NCBI GenBank assembly: GCA_000499405.2
Contig: HG738138.1
Coordinates: 12,711,208 to 12,775,207 of the forward strand
Source of the DNA: Onchocerca volvulus
Lineage: Eukaryota; Nematoda; Chromadorea; Rhabditida; Onchocercidae
Length of the DNA stretch: 64,000 bases
Direction: 5' to 3'
A program made the translations under genes and the position numbers. Positions 1 through 12,379 of the stretch are shown piece by piece; the first letter of the stretch is position 1; every line of letters begins with the position of its first letter. Below the pieces are notes generated by a model that saw nothing but the letters and a program-made list of their open reading frames with translations, searched no databases and was not told where the DNA came from.

Positions 1-1017
1 ACAAAGGAAAAGTTTTAAAAGTCCGAAAGTTAGCAATCGAATTTCAGACAGTCATTATGAATTTAAATTTAACATTCACACTAAACGTCATAAATTATTA
101 GTTTGAAAATTAATGCCTAGAAGAGCGTAGGAATTGCTACTTTTTTAATATAACTAAGTGCTAAAGAAGCAACTGAATGCATAGATGATGAAAAACTGTG
201 GCAACTTAAATTAAAACTGCAATATTCTAATCAATGATAACTTGTGCATTATATTGAATTGAATATTTCTTTTCTAAATCTCAGAGATTGTCATTTTTAT
301 AAACTTTATTTCCTCTAACTCCTGACTGTCTAATAATAAGACCTGCCACTTCTTAAAAAGTTATTTAGTTTTACTGAATTCAACGATTAATTAAGATCTA
401 TTTTCTTATATGATTATAATTCTTGTAATTTGAATAAATATAGAGAGTTTAGACGAAGTTTTTTTTTTCATGTTTTTGATATTAAAAGCTTGTCTTTGAT
501 GAAGAATTTCGCCAAGTCTAAATTATCAAAATGTACTATCATAAAAATAGCATTAAGAGCAACTAATTAATTATGGACAAAAAAACCACCTGCATCATAT
601 ATTATTACGAATCAAATGAAATTTAAAATAAAATGTAAACAACAAGCAACTTGCAATTCTTAATAAGCCTCGCTAAAATTATTCAGCACTTAAATTCTAG
701 CGCAAATAAAAAGAAGAATCAATTTTACTAACAAATTAGTGAATCACAGTGAGGATAGATATTAACAAAATACCGCTAAAGACTGTAAAAGTGAAAAAGG
801 AAGATTTTGGCAGGATGCAAAGCACTTTTAAGTAGTATTAACTTGTTTCACTTCGTTATCATCAGAAACGTCAAATCTTCGCTTTTGACCAATAATTTGT
901 AAAAATGACAATAGTTTTTATTTCCATTCAAAGAAATATTACGCCTACAGTATAATTTATCTGATTTTTCCATTAATCTTAACTTATTTCAATAAAATTA
1001 AGAACAAAATACTTGAA
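1..1017. other. Left flank without a recognised gene
   Basis: AT-rich sequence with no exon-like island, RNA gene or repeat that I can recognise. The reading frame of the next ORF (start 1018) stays open for some 70 bases upstream of its ATG, so a preceding exon of that ORF could lie here or left of the window. Confidence 0.4.
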
Positions 1018-1281
1018 ATGACAAATGGATGGTTCATTCAGCTACATGATCTCATTAAAATCATTCTAGATATCGTCAAAATTGCAAGCTTATTAACCAT
1101 TCTGACTATATATTTCTTCCAATTAATCAACCTATTTGTTTATTTGTTAATTTTCGAAAATTCAGCTCCACCACCATATGAAAGTTCGCTAAATGAAGAT
1201 CCACAGCGAAGAAATGATTGGCATTGTTTATTGGAAAATCAAGTCAACGATACGAGGCAAGACGGGGCCATATTCCAGTGA
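1018..1281 (+). CDS. Possible small single-pass membrane protein with a PPxY motif
   Basis: An ATG-initiated 87-residue ORF that I do not recognise. Residues about 15-45 are strongly hydrophobic and could be a membrane anchor. The remaining 40 residues are polar and not AT-driven in composition. They contain APPPYESS near residues 50-57, a classical PPxY core that binds WW domains such as those of Nedd4-type ubiquitin ligases. If the anchor is a signal-anchor, the PPxY tail would face the cytosol. No spliced-leader acceptor lies directly before the ATG and the frame is open upstream, so this may be the last exon of a gene that begins outside the window. A chance ORF is equally possible. Confidence 0.3.
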   Translation: MTNGWFIQLHDLIKIILDIVKIASLLTILTIYFFQLINLFVYLLIFENSAPPPYESSLNEDPQRRNDWHCLLENQVNDTRQDGAIFQ

Positions 1282-3077
1282 TCAGGGCATTTATTAAAAA
1301 TTTTCTCTCTCTTTTACTAGGTTTTTTTTTTCTCCCATCAGAATTGTAATTCATGTTCATAGCAACTTTTTCTTCTGTTCTTTTTTTAAAAAAAAAAACC
1401 TTTTTTTTAAAGGAATTTAATATGAATTCAAAAAATACGATACAAACATTTTTTTTTTTTTAGATTAAACATATTTCAAATGTCTAAATTCAAAATTAGA
1501 CATTTTAAAAATTTTTTCTTCTTTTTCATTTTTCTATTATGGATGTTACTTTAATAAAATGTCTGATGTTTTCCATCGCTTTTTTTGTATTATAACTTCT
1601 TTTTTTTTTTTTTTTTTTATTGTATTATATGTCCAATGGTGCTTATTTGCTTATTACAAAAAATTTTCCCAGCAGTTGCTGATGGTTACTTTTTAGTGCT
1701 ATAATATCAATTGCTTTTTGCTATCAACCAAAAAAAAAAAAACATTTCTTCGGGTAAATTTTAGGATGAAGTAATTGATGAAAGTATTTTCTAACTCACT
1801 TTCTGTTCCACTTTTTTCCTGCATAATTTTCCAAATAATTATATCATGCTTGCCATATTTTTAATTTTTTAAAAAAAAGGAAAGAAAAAACCATAATTCA
1901 AAAGGAATTCCCAAAGATTAAGAAATCTTGACAAATTAAAAAAATTAAAATGAAATGCGGAAGCATATTAAAAAAATCCTCAGAAAATCAAAGAATAACG
2001 CTGCATTTTAAAATAGAAGTTCTGCTAAAATCTTACAAAAACTGCTCAAACCATTTTATTGTTCTGCTTAAATCTTACAAAAACTGCTCAAACCATTTTA
2101 TTTATATTTTTCCTTTTTTTGAATTTATTAAAATTCTCACTGAAAATATCATAGTATCAAAATTTTTGAATAAGGAACGGGAAAAAGTGTTTTAAATTTT
2201 AGTAAGCATAAAATTGTTAAGCCAATTTTTTTTTGATTTTCCATCATAAAAGCAAAAATAAGCCAAGGTTCTACCACAGATAGTTAGTCGCATTTTAAAA
2301 AAGGAAAAAAAAAGAAAAGATATATTCATTTATGTGAATTCAATGCCTTACGCAAACATTTAGTTGTATATACAATAATACAGCATCCATTTTTTCCTAC
2401 TTAAATATTTGCATTTTTGCTTTTATATGCGTTTACGCATCCACTTCTGTAATTCCGTGTTCGTTAATGTTTATTTATAGACCAAGTAATAACATATCCG
2501 GAATTTATCCTGATAATCTCAGAACCGATAACAGATGATAGAATAGACGAAATCTATTTTATCATCTTTTTCTTCGTTGTTTTTCAAATGGGAAAAAAAA
2601 TGGAAAAAGACGGAATTATTTTCAATTTCAATTTATAACAACAAAGAAACGATAAAAAGAAGAAAAAAAGGAAGAATTGGAGGAATGTTTAGAAAAACTG
2701 GGGTTACATGAAGTTGCTAAATCATTGTTGATAAATAGTTAATTGATGTTATTGCAAATAAATAAATAAGAAATTGGGCAAAAGAAGTAAGCAAGCGAAA
2801 TTATTGAAATAAATTAGTTCCAGATATGGTTAGAATATCATTTTCTGGACTAATTCTGTTGTGGATAATACATATTGTTAACGAGGTTTATAACAAAATT
2901 TTGATTAAATTTATCAAAATCTAATGAATCACACAAAATTTGGACGGTTAAACAGAATGCTCTAATATGCGAGCATTGTAAAGGCACAGGCAAATACAAA
3001 ATTAAAGACAATATGATAGAAAAGTTTGAAATTACTATCAGCTTCGTTGCATTTTTAACTTGCGTGAAAGGGATGCA
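1282..3077. other. Gene-poor AT-rich stretch
   Basis: Many A and T homopolymer runs and no convincing exon on either strand. It holds the 42-base tandem duplication at 2019-2102. The minus-strand ORF at 2850-3224 is antisense to the start of the Helitron-like repeat and is not taken as a gene. Confidence 0.5.
2019..2102. repeat. 42-base tandem duplication
   Basis: Two adjacent 42-base copies (2019-2060 and 2061-2102) differ at a single base. Both begin GTTCTGCT and end CCATTTTATT. The near identity indicates a recent duplication in non-coding DNA. Confidence 0.95.
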
Positions 3078-3349
3078 TCTACATAAAAAAAGTGTAAATT
3101 CTCCTTGTTTGTCTCCGCAAAACTCCGGAAGTTCTGCACCGATTGCTTTCAGATTTTGATACAACCTTGCATTTAAATAGACGCGTGTTTCTATATAAGC
3201 ATACTTACTTTTTTCACGTGTCACGTCCGTGAAAACTAAAAGTAAATGAGGGGACGGGGTTTACTGACTCCACCTTCCTTTTTTTCTCTCATTCTCCCTC
3301 TTCTTTCCATCTCTCTCTCTCCTTTTTCTGAGTAAAAAATACGGTTAGC

Positions 3350-3413
<64 letters not shown>

Positions 3414-3945
3414 TAATGAATTATAATAGACGATACTGAATAAAAATAAATAATTAGTCATTCCTTTGTAACCCTCAACTAGGATCAATGTCAATCACCC
3501 TCGTGCGCCAATAAAAACGCATCATCATCACGCACGAAGAAAGGCGCCCTTTTTTATCATTTTATCTAGGGATGTTAACGGGAACGGTTTAATGTTCCAA
3601 CTCGGATTTTTTTCCCTTTATATCGTTTTCACCTTTTTTTACGTTAATGAATTTATCATTGGACTTGTTTTATTGATATTATTGATTTGTAATCATTGCG
3701 TAATAAGTAATAATAAAAAATAATGAATAATAGCAATGCGTGTATAAAAACATGCGAATATTCGAATGCAACGTTGTGTCAGAATGTCGAAACAATAGGT
3801 AAGGACTTTCCGATATCTAAGATTTTGAATTAATATAAATAAGATGCGTATTTACGAACTTTCGGAAGTTTAAGATTTTTGAACAAACGAACATTGACAT
3901 TTTTATTTATATAGATTAGCTGGAGCCGGACACGTGAAACGTGAC
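3078..3945 (+). mobile_element. Helitron-like non-autonomous element, copy A
   Basis: Shares most of its length with copy B at 11888-12379, in the same orientation. It begins with an A|TC junction followed by TACATAAAAAAAGTG, which resembles the TCTATATA-type 5' ends of Helitrons. The 3' part carries ATTTTTATTTATATAGATTAGCTGG and then a small hairpin (CACG...CGTG). The CTRR terminus seen in copy B is mutated here. Compared with copy B it contains about 400 extra bases around a 60-base AAT microsatellite. No transposase or helicase ORF is present, so any movement would need enzymes supplied in trans. A longer imperfect inverted repeat (about 3200-3250) is conserved in both copies. Confidence 0.55.
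3351..3411. repeat. AAT trinucleotide microsatellite
   Basis: About 60 bases of uninterrupted ATA/AAT repeat inside Helitron-like copy A. The same position in copy B (12153-12171) holds only a short TAA run, so the tract expanded after the copies diverged. Confidence 0.95.
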
Positions 3946-4313
3946 CAACCGATTAATTTGTTAAATACATTTGTAATTATATCAATTCAAATATTCACAA
4001 ATACGAACGCTCAAAAATTTCGTTTTGATGGGATATGCTTAAAATGTTGTTTGTCTGACTGCTTTTGTATCAGATTACGTGTTTGCCTTCTGGAGCATCG
4101 TAGATGCTTTTGGTATAAATAAAGCAAGGTGTAAATGATGTATTATAATGTTAGTTAAACGTTAATCTTCTGCTCAAATATGATGCAAGCCAATTATTTG
4201 CAAATGAAATCAGCATGCTAATATGAGTAACAGGTGGTATTGACATTAATACATTCCTAATAAGCAAGATCAACAATTGAAGTCTTAAATAACTGATAAG
4301 ATGAATTGATTGA

Positions 4314-7300
4314 TTAGATATTATGACAGTCATGATGAAAACATGAGCGAATTTTAGGCTTATAATAAACATAAGCCCAGATTGCTAATAAAGCTGTAAG
4401 TGAAACCGGTATAGCAATCACACCTGCGCTTACCATTCCTGCTTGTAACGTTAATACTGCTCCACCAATAGCTGCTGATGCGGCTGATCCAAGACCCATA
4501 CCTATTTCAAATTTTAAATATAACTATTATTAAACAATAACATAGCAGAAAAGTACAGAAAAATAATCAGTCATCTCTGTGATCATTTTTTTACATTTTC
4601 AAGAAATTTTGAAAAATATTACCAAAAAATACAGAGTCACCACATGCGATCATACGCGACACACAACTTGTCACTCTTTTTTCCCTATTTATTCGTTTAT
4701 ACTTTTCCAATTCGTTCTGTAATAGCATCAAAATAACACGAAATTTTTTTTTGAACCTTAAAAAAAATAGTATTTTAGATGATAAGAATTTCAAGTTTAA
4801 TGATGAAATTTGAAACTTGTATATGATCTGTTTGAAATTTTTTTTTTATTTTTTTTTTATTTTTGTTTTAAAAACAAATCTTTACATTTAGATTTTGTTG
4901 TAACGTTGACAGGTTCCTGGATCGAACTTCACTGCTTCCAATTTTTGGATATTTTTCAAAAATGTTCAAAGCTATAATACCGTATTTGATATGTGCTTCA
5001 TGAAGCCGTTTTTCCGATAGCATTCCTGATTTCAAACAAATCTGAAATATTTCCAATTATTCTGGAAAAGGAAGTATCTTCAAATTTGACTAAGTTTTTG
5101 CAGCTAATATCACTAATGGAGATTAACAATAACTACAAAAAGTTCATTTTCAATAATTTAAATACTTCAAGGTCCTAGAATTGTTGTTAGAATGAACTAT
5201 TTAAAATTTCATACAAAATTTAGGAATCATGATTGTTACCCGGTCCATTCCTCGGATATATGCTATCTTTGCTTCATGTGCTGCTTCCAGATATATCAAT
5301 TGAGCATTTGTGTCTAAAATCATCTGTGGTTCCGGTATCACGCAACTGTCAAATGCTTTGGCAAATTCCTGAAAATTTTTCAGATTACTTTTCTTCCATT
5401 TTATTCTGCTTCTGGCTTATATTTTTTTTTCACTCATTGTAACTTTATATTTCTCTATATAAAATCAAAGTTTAAAAAAAATCGAAAGCAAATAACCCTG
5501 AACAGATCCGTAATTTTCCTACATGTGACTGTCTTTCCATTGACAGTTTTTGGTTGCAGTGCTTGGGGATTCAAAAGATATGCCGTCATTTTTTTCACTT
5601 CTTCTTTAAACAGCGGTTTCATTTCTATAAAAACTTTCCTGCCTGTTTTTCAATTTCTTTTTTTTGAAGAAAAGGAATGTAAATTAATTTCTTAATTTAC
5701 ATTTCCTGAAATTTCAGATTGTCTCTTTTCCTCGTTTTTTGTAAAGTGATTAAATTCGAACGTTTTATTAATTGGATTTAACTATAAAATGAAGCATAAA
5801 ACCTTTTACAAGCCCTTTGAAGGATTCATGATCTGCAACTCGATGACCTGGATGTGGCAGTAGAAAACATAGCGTTTGTTCGAAACAGCTTTGGATATAC
5901 TCGCGAACAGTCCTCAATTCATTGGACTGAAAAATTTGGACAAAGAAAAAGTATGTTTACTGTTAAATCACTCAGTCTCTACAATTTACTTCAACAATCA
6001 AATTTTTTTTAAGTACAAAAATTTTATTCAATCATGCGCCAACGAACCTAATTTGACGATATGAAACAAAAAAAAAAAAAGAAAAAAAAACCATCGATTA
6101 TAAGCGTTATTTGGAGAACAAAAAAAAAGTTAGAACATAAATAAACCTGATGAGACGATGATGTTTGGAGGATTGTTTTGAGGTAATCCATACCACCTTC
6201 AAATCCATATGAGCATTCGTCGGATGATTTATAATCTCGAATAACAAAAACGATTGTCTGAAACTTGAATTTTCTCTCTTCTTCAAATGATAACTAAAAT
6301 AAAAAATTTTAGCGTTAAGATAAGATAAATTCAAATAGTTTCCTATTGACATATATATCAATGACTTGTGTCAAAATTTCGGAAAAAAAAAAACAAGGAA
6401 AAACTGTTCAAAATTTGATATTTATGAATTTTTTAAAATTATTTATGTTTTATTTATTTTCGCACGTAATTAAAATTATATTTTGTGATTCTTAGTTTCT
6501 TTTTATAAAAGAATTGATTATTCTGAGTTGTTAATAAACAAAAAGAAATATTCAGAAACCTGAAAAGGTGGTTTGAACTTGATAACTTCACCCGGTACTA
6601 GTCGTCCATATTCAATAAAAAGTGATAAATTTGCAAGTGAATCTTCAAGTATCGTTTCTACTATATTATAAACTTGTACCGAACTGAATAGAGTTGATAA
6701 TGCAAATATAGTATTAGACAATTGATATGATAATGATGCATTATTCATTGTACCCTGTGTATCCATCTGTAATTTAATATGACTTTATCAAATTTTGAAT
6801 ACAAATAATGAAATTAGATATACGAGTAATGATGCATCTTAATCGAACAATAAAAATAAAAAATTCAAAATAATGAATTTGATTCTGCTTAGTAGACGAT
6901 TTAGGAAAAAATCTAGCCAACAAGAAGAAATTAAGTTTTAATGAAATGAAATTAATATATTGCCGGAAAACGATGATATAATTTCAAATTTCACCGACCA
7001 ATACAACAGCGTATGTTTCACCGTTTGCTGCATCAATCATTATCGGTTCACCCCAGATCCATATTCCCGCAGTGTCACGCTTTATTCCGGATCTCCAGTG
7101 AAAGCCTTCCATCTGTGAATCGTCCAAAAGCCATTCCAAAGTTGTACCATTCTTTAAAAAAAATAGAAATTGTAACTAAGTTAAAAGGAATGTATTTTGT
7201 CAAATTTAAAAGTGATTTTAAATTGAACCGAAATTATACAAATTACCTGCTGTGATTTTTGTAAGCTGTATAAATAATCGAGGAATATATTGAGAAGAAA

Positions 7301-7748
7301 GCTTTTTCCTTTTCGAAATACACCTGCTACACTAATAATTACAACCTAAAACTAAATAGCTGTGAATTTTTAATTATTAAAAGCTTGAAACAAACTTGTT
7401 GAGCATAATAACTGGCGAATGAATTTCTTATTTTTAAATAATTTTGTTTAAAAAATTAGTTCTAAAATTAAAAACATAAATATTCAACTTTGATTGATTT
7501 CATTTCAAATTTTGCGGATTCAGTTTATTTCAAGATGAAATTCTGTTAAACAAATGAATAAATACCTTTTTATTAGCAATGGATGAATGTCCAAGTACAG
7601 AAGTAAGTGAATTTTCCAAAAATTTATAACGATTAGGTTGAGATGAAAGTGGAGCAATTATTTGCACAGGATGAACTTTGTGGCGATGCTCTATCTGATC
7701 ACGAGTGCTAAATCCGGCTTGAAACGGTGCCGTTAGATCGAATGACAT
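4314..7748 (-). CDS. atln-1: Atlastin, ER membrane-fusion dynamin-like GTPase
   Basis: Eleven exons: 7748-7566, 7345-7247, 7151-6999, 6766-6560, 6257-6147, 5926-5803, 5624-5497, 5368-5240, 5041-4886, 4716-4623, 4501-4314. They give 523 residues with every junction in phase. Atlastins dimerise across ER membranes and drive homotypic fusion to make the tubular ER network. P-loop GVFRKGKS is at residues 69-76, the switch I threonine near 121 (RDTAG), switch II MDTQG at 146-150, and the RD guanine-specificity pair at 221-222. A helical middle domain follows (about 335-440). Two adjacent hydrophobic segments near 455-508 form the membrane hairpin and end in WAYVYY. The cytosolic tail is only 15 residues, against roughly 50-60 in vertebrate atlastins. 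The start ATG lies 17 bases after a TTGCAG acceptor, suiting trans-splicing. One intron uses the unusual donor GTCGGT. Confidence 0.95.
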
Positions 7749-10700
7749 TACATCGGCAACTCTGCAATTTAAACTATAAAAAATTAAATTTCAAGAAGTG
7801 TTTATAATATCCTAGTAACACGACTTTGACAGAAAACATAAATATTTATTTAAGTTCAATTTCATTGAATTTAAATTAGTTCAATTTTTTATACCAATTT
7901 TTTTTTACTATAAATGCAAGTGTGATGAAAAAATTGACATTTATAATATCATGGCTATCAATTATTCGAATATTAGAAATGACTTTATTCAAATTTTGAA
8001 AATTTTCATCTTAAATAAATGTAATTCCATAAATTAGTTCAAAATTAGCTTAAATATGATTGAAATGAAGGAGGAAACATAAGTTTAGCATTTTAGATTA
8101 GCATAGCATTTGTATCATTTCAGCAAAAATTTCTTTGCAATTATTCAGATGTCCAATTAGTTTACTTATGACACTTAAGAAATTGTCCTGAAATTATCAT
8201 TCGAAATGTGAACCATAATTTTAATCCCCGTGGTCTAGCTACAATTCACCATTTTAACAACAGCGATAAATCAAGCGCATCCAAAAGACAAATTTTCCTA
8301 ACACTGCTAAAAACGGAAAAAAAAAGTTTTACCAATTGATAGCACTAAGTCGATAATGAGATGAGATGCCTCTATTTTGCTTCAAATTTCAAACAAATTA
8401 ACTGAGATTTTAAATAAGATTTTAGCAGAACCAACAATTTCTGTCAGTAAATAAATCTATTTTTTAAATATTTTCATTTCAAAAGTTAATGAGTTGAACT
8501 TCCAAAATACGTTTTTCAATCTATTTTTTTTCTTATTTAGATAGAGTGAGCAAACCCAATGAAGTTTGCAACGTTCTTGAAATCTAATAAAACTTTTGAA
8601 TTAACAGCAAGAAAATTTCGCCTTTCATTCAAATGAATTCAATTTCAGATATTTGAATTAGGCTTTAAAATTCACGTTCTGTCCTTTTCTTGTAAACGAC
8701 ATACGACTGTAACTTGACATTCGTTTTGAAATTCGCACATTCTTGCTTGCAGGCAATCCTCTTTTAACTTTTTTTTTTTTTTTTCAGCAGAAAAGAAGGT
8801 ATAGAGGATTGATGCTGCAGAAGTATTTTACAATAAATATACTACTATAGGTTATGCTAAAATTCTGTTTAAACAAATCCGGATACTACCTACGGAATAC
8901 AAACCAACCAATAAAACAAGAAAACAGTTATTTCCATATAGATAAAAAATCATATTCGTAAATTAGTTTTTAAGTCTAAACATTTCTGATATCGAAAATT
9001 TGCATTCTTAAAACTAGCGATCACTGATGGAAATCGAAAAGAACGAAAAATGGAAACATATCTGTGTAAAGAATAAAACAGGAAGTGTGGATGAGGAAGT
9101 TTATATGGAAAACAGTAAAATTTCCAATTTTTCTTCTCATCCACATTTGTTGCCATTGCCAGTGTGGATCCATCAGTTTTCCTTTGGGTTATATTAATAC
9201 TGTTTCAGTCATAACTCCTTTTGGTTTATTTAGGAAGAAAAGCTAAGTACCCTTCCAGAAGAGAATTTGAAAAATCAAGTTCATATTGACGATTACAGTT
9301 TTCTAAAGATACAACAGAAAGTCGAGAGCGAATTGACAACTTAATTAATGACATAAATATTTGTCATTGAAAAGAAAGAAAAGAAACGCAAATGTGACAA
9401 TTATCATTCAAACAAGCTCAAATTTATTTCGATCAAATTATATAAAATTATTATTACGCTGAAGGTATGTGCATTTATTGATAATTAAAAAGTAATTAAT
9501 ATGCTTTCAGAAATATCATCAATATCCTTTTTGTTTTGTCCTTTCTGTGTAAAGAAATAAGTCCGGATCATTTTGCTGAATAGGATAAAAAGGTATAGAC
9601 AACGGAAAATGGAGGAATAATTTAGTTAATGCGAATGATTCTTCCAGTCAATCCTTTCTCAATCATCAAAGAGATTCTTACATCGTTTGATGATCCAGCA
9701 ACTGTCTAAGATAAGATAGTTGTTAAAAAGGCTAAAGGCTGCAAAAATTTGAATCTTCCTCCTTCGTTTTTCATTTAGTTAAGAAATGATCTTAATTGCA
9801 ATAGTTTGAATTCAATATTTTATCTAAATGATATAAAATCATTAAAGTAAATCGATAAAGATATGTGTATTTTTTCGGTGGTAAAACTTGAAATAATAGT
9901 TTTTTTCTAAATATAAAAAGATAATTATTCGTTACACAAAAAGGACAAAACAAATACTGAAATAAACGACTTGAATTCGCGAAACGATGCTAAGAAAGAT
10001 TAGAAAATAATAAATAAGCATGCACTGTAATTGTTCCATGTTATGCCAACGATGCCAATGATTCATCATGACCAATTAATTGATAGAAATGTTTGGATAT
10101 ATAAACTGAAAAAATGACCGAAAGAAATCACAACATAATAACTGAATATAACGAGAAAAGATTTGCAATAAACGACGAATCATTTTTATATGTAATGTAA
10201 ACTGATCTGTTATTATAATCTTAGATTTAAATGATAAGAAATCTCGAGAAAATCGATGCATACCATTTGTAAAAATTACATCACTTAATGCATAAATATG
10301 ATAAATATAGTAAAAAAAGATGGAATGAACAATTTTAGAATTAATCATCGATGAAGTCCATCAAATGATTGAATGAGTGTAAGTCAGTTGAATGGATAGG
10401 AAGTTACGAAGCGTAAGTTTGCAATTATGAATTAAATATTTGGAATAAAATTTTTGTCGAACGTTAACACACAAATGTGGATGGATGGATGGCGAATAGG
10501 AGTGCATTAAGCTTGCTGCTTATAAGCTTATTTACCCATTCAAATGGAACACTTTTCCATTCCATTCATTCACCATCCCATTACATTCAATCCGTTCCAA
10601 CAACCGGAAATTTGATTATCATCTAAAGTTGATTGATTGCTATCGCCAAATATCAAATCATTGCAGTGAATCTTCGCTATAATATAAATATTGATTGATT

Positions 10701-11887
10701 TAAGCCAAATGTATCATTTTAACTGGAAACAAAAAAAAAATCGCACATGTTCCTTTGATCTGGGTTAAAAGTAATATCATTGTTAATATTCATCAACCAA
10801 CTTCTTTTCATTCTTGTCTAATTTTATCAAACTTCTCTAATTCTTCTAGTTATAACTTCCCTGTTTCTCCCCGTTTTTCTCACTTCATTTACTTATAATA
10901 TCCTAATTACAAATAGTCTTTAGCGGTTCATTTTGTTGATAAAATTAAATTGAATCCCAGAATTGTATTTAAGCATCAATAATAAACAAGTTAATATTAT
11001 TTTGTCTACCAAGCAATTTTATCACTCAAGTTTAGTATAAATAAAGTCGGTTGAATCATACCTATTGCCTTCTTTTTTCGACAAATGGGAAAACACACTA
11101 ACAGAATATCAATGTAGTAAGATACAGGAATATCTTGATTGCAGAATTCAACAATTTAGAATTGATATCTATCATATTGTCTGCTACACTGATACTAACT
11201 TTCGAGTATTTAGAGTAACTTAAGAATGAAACTCTTCTGAAGCTAACTTAATCGTTAATTTTTAAATTGAAACAATCACTATCTTTTAAATTTTCCAGAA
11301 GTGCAAAAAAAAAATTTCCCAAAAAAACTTCCAAAAATCTTTCATTTCATTTCCTTATGACAAATCTTTTACAATTCGATTCCCAGGGTATAGTTATATG
11401 ATGATAATTTAATATGAATGCATAAATCATCATAATTATTTTACAATGACAAACATCTTTCAAATCAATTTATCGATTAGCGACATCAGCTTTCAATCAA
11501 CACATGTTTAAACACTATTTATTCAAATAACAAGCTTAGTAACTGATAAAATCAATAATTGATTAACCATGGCAACATTTCATAGTCATAAGCTTGTAAC
11601 ATAAAATTAATAGAATGTTTATTTGTTAGCAGAAGACGTAATAAAACTAATACTAACATCTGAAAAGTGATATATATTCTATTGAGTAAATGACGTTTAC
11701 ATATTTACGTCATCATCGGCGGAATAAACGGTTTTCACTGCTTCTGAACAAAGGTAATTAAATCTCTTCCTATTACTACCGGAAGTTGAATAATAAAATT
11801 AAAATTTCAAAATATAATGCAAATTCATCATTCAATCTTATATATCTCTCCAGCTGTTCCCCACACCATTGCATTATAATGCTCCAG
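7749..11887. other. 4.1 kb gene-poor stretch upstream of atlastin
   Basis: No exon with domain similarity or convincing splice-site pair was seen on either strand. Short ORFs near 8950-9156 and 10076-10348 (minus) have low-complexity composition and no context. A 22-base near palindrome with TGACGT and ACGTCA ends sits at 11691-11712. The upstream control region of atlastin probably lies in the first kilobase. Confidence 0.45.
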
Positions 11888-12379
11888 TCTATATAAAAAA
11901 AAAGTGTAAGTGCTACCTGTTACCCCGAACAGATCTCCGGAAGTTCTCCACTGACCCTTTTCAAATTTTGACACAACTTTGTATCCTAATCAGCCATCAG
12001 TTTTACATAGACATACTTACTTTTTTCACGTATCACATCCGTGACAACTGAAAGTAAGTGAGGGGGGGGGGGGGGCGAGGTTCATTGACTCCGCCTTCCT
12101 TTCTTTCTCTCATCCTCCCTCTACCCCTTCTCTCTCTTTCTTTCTTGCCTTTAATAATAATAATAATAATAAATAATGATATTCGAATGCAATGTTGTGT
12201 CAAAAATTTCAGAGCAGTAGATAAAGACTTTCCGATATCTAAAATTTTGAATTAGTAAAGATAAGAAGCGTGTTCAAGAACTTTCGGAGGTTTAGGACTT
12301 TGAACAAAGGAACATTGACATTTTTATTTATGTAGAATAGCTGGAGTCGTACACACGAAGCGTGGTCGGGTCCAACTAG
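11888..12379 (+). mobile_element. Helitron-like non-autonomous element, copy B
   Basis: The shorter of two related copies. It begins TCTATATAAAAAAAAAGTG and ends with a hairpin (CACG-AAG-CGTG at about 12354-12364). The hairpin is followed by about a dozen bases and then CTAG immediately before a T, which fits the Helitron 3' rule (hairpin, spacer, CTRR, then T of the target). No terminal inverted repeats and no target-site duplication are visible, also as expected for Helitrons. A run of 14 guanines at 12062-12075 is private to this copy. It carries no autonomous coding capacity. Assignment to Helitrons rests on end structure only. Confidence 0.6.

Noticed and set aside
2850..3224. 124-residue minus-strand ORF
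   Set aside because: It runs antisense through the start of the Helitron-like repeat into AT-rich flank. The related copy at 11888 has stops in the same frame. Kept only as a note on the repeat's interior.
3934..4122. Plus-strand ORF with cysteine-rich end
   Set aside because: It lacks an ATG at the stated start (GTG), begins inside the end of the repeat and has no splice or domain support.
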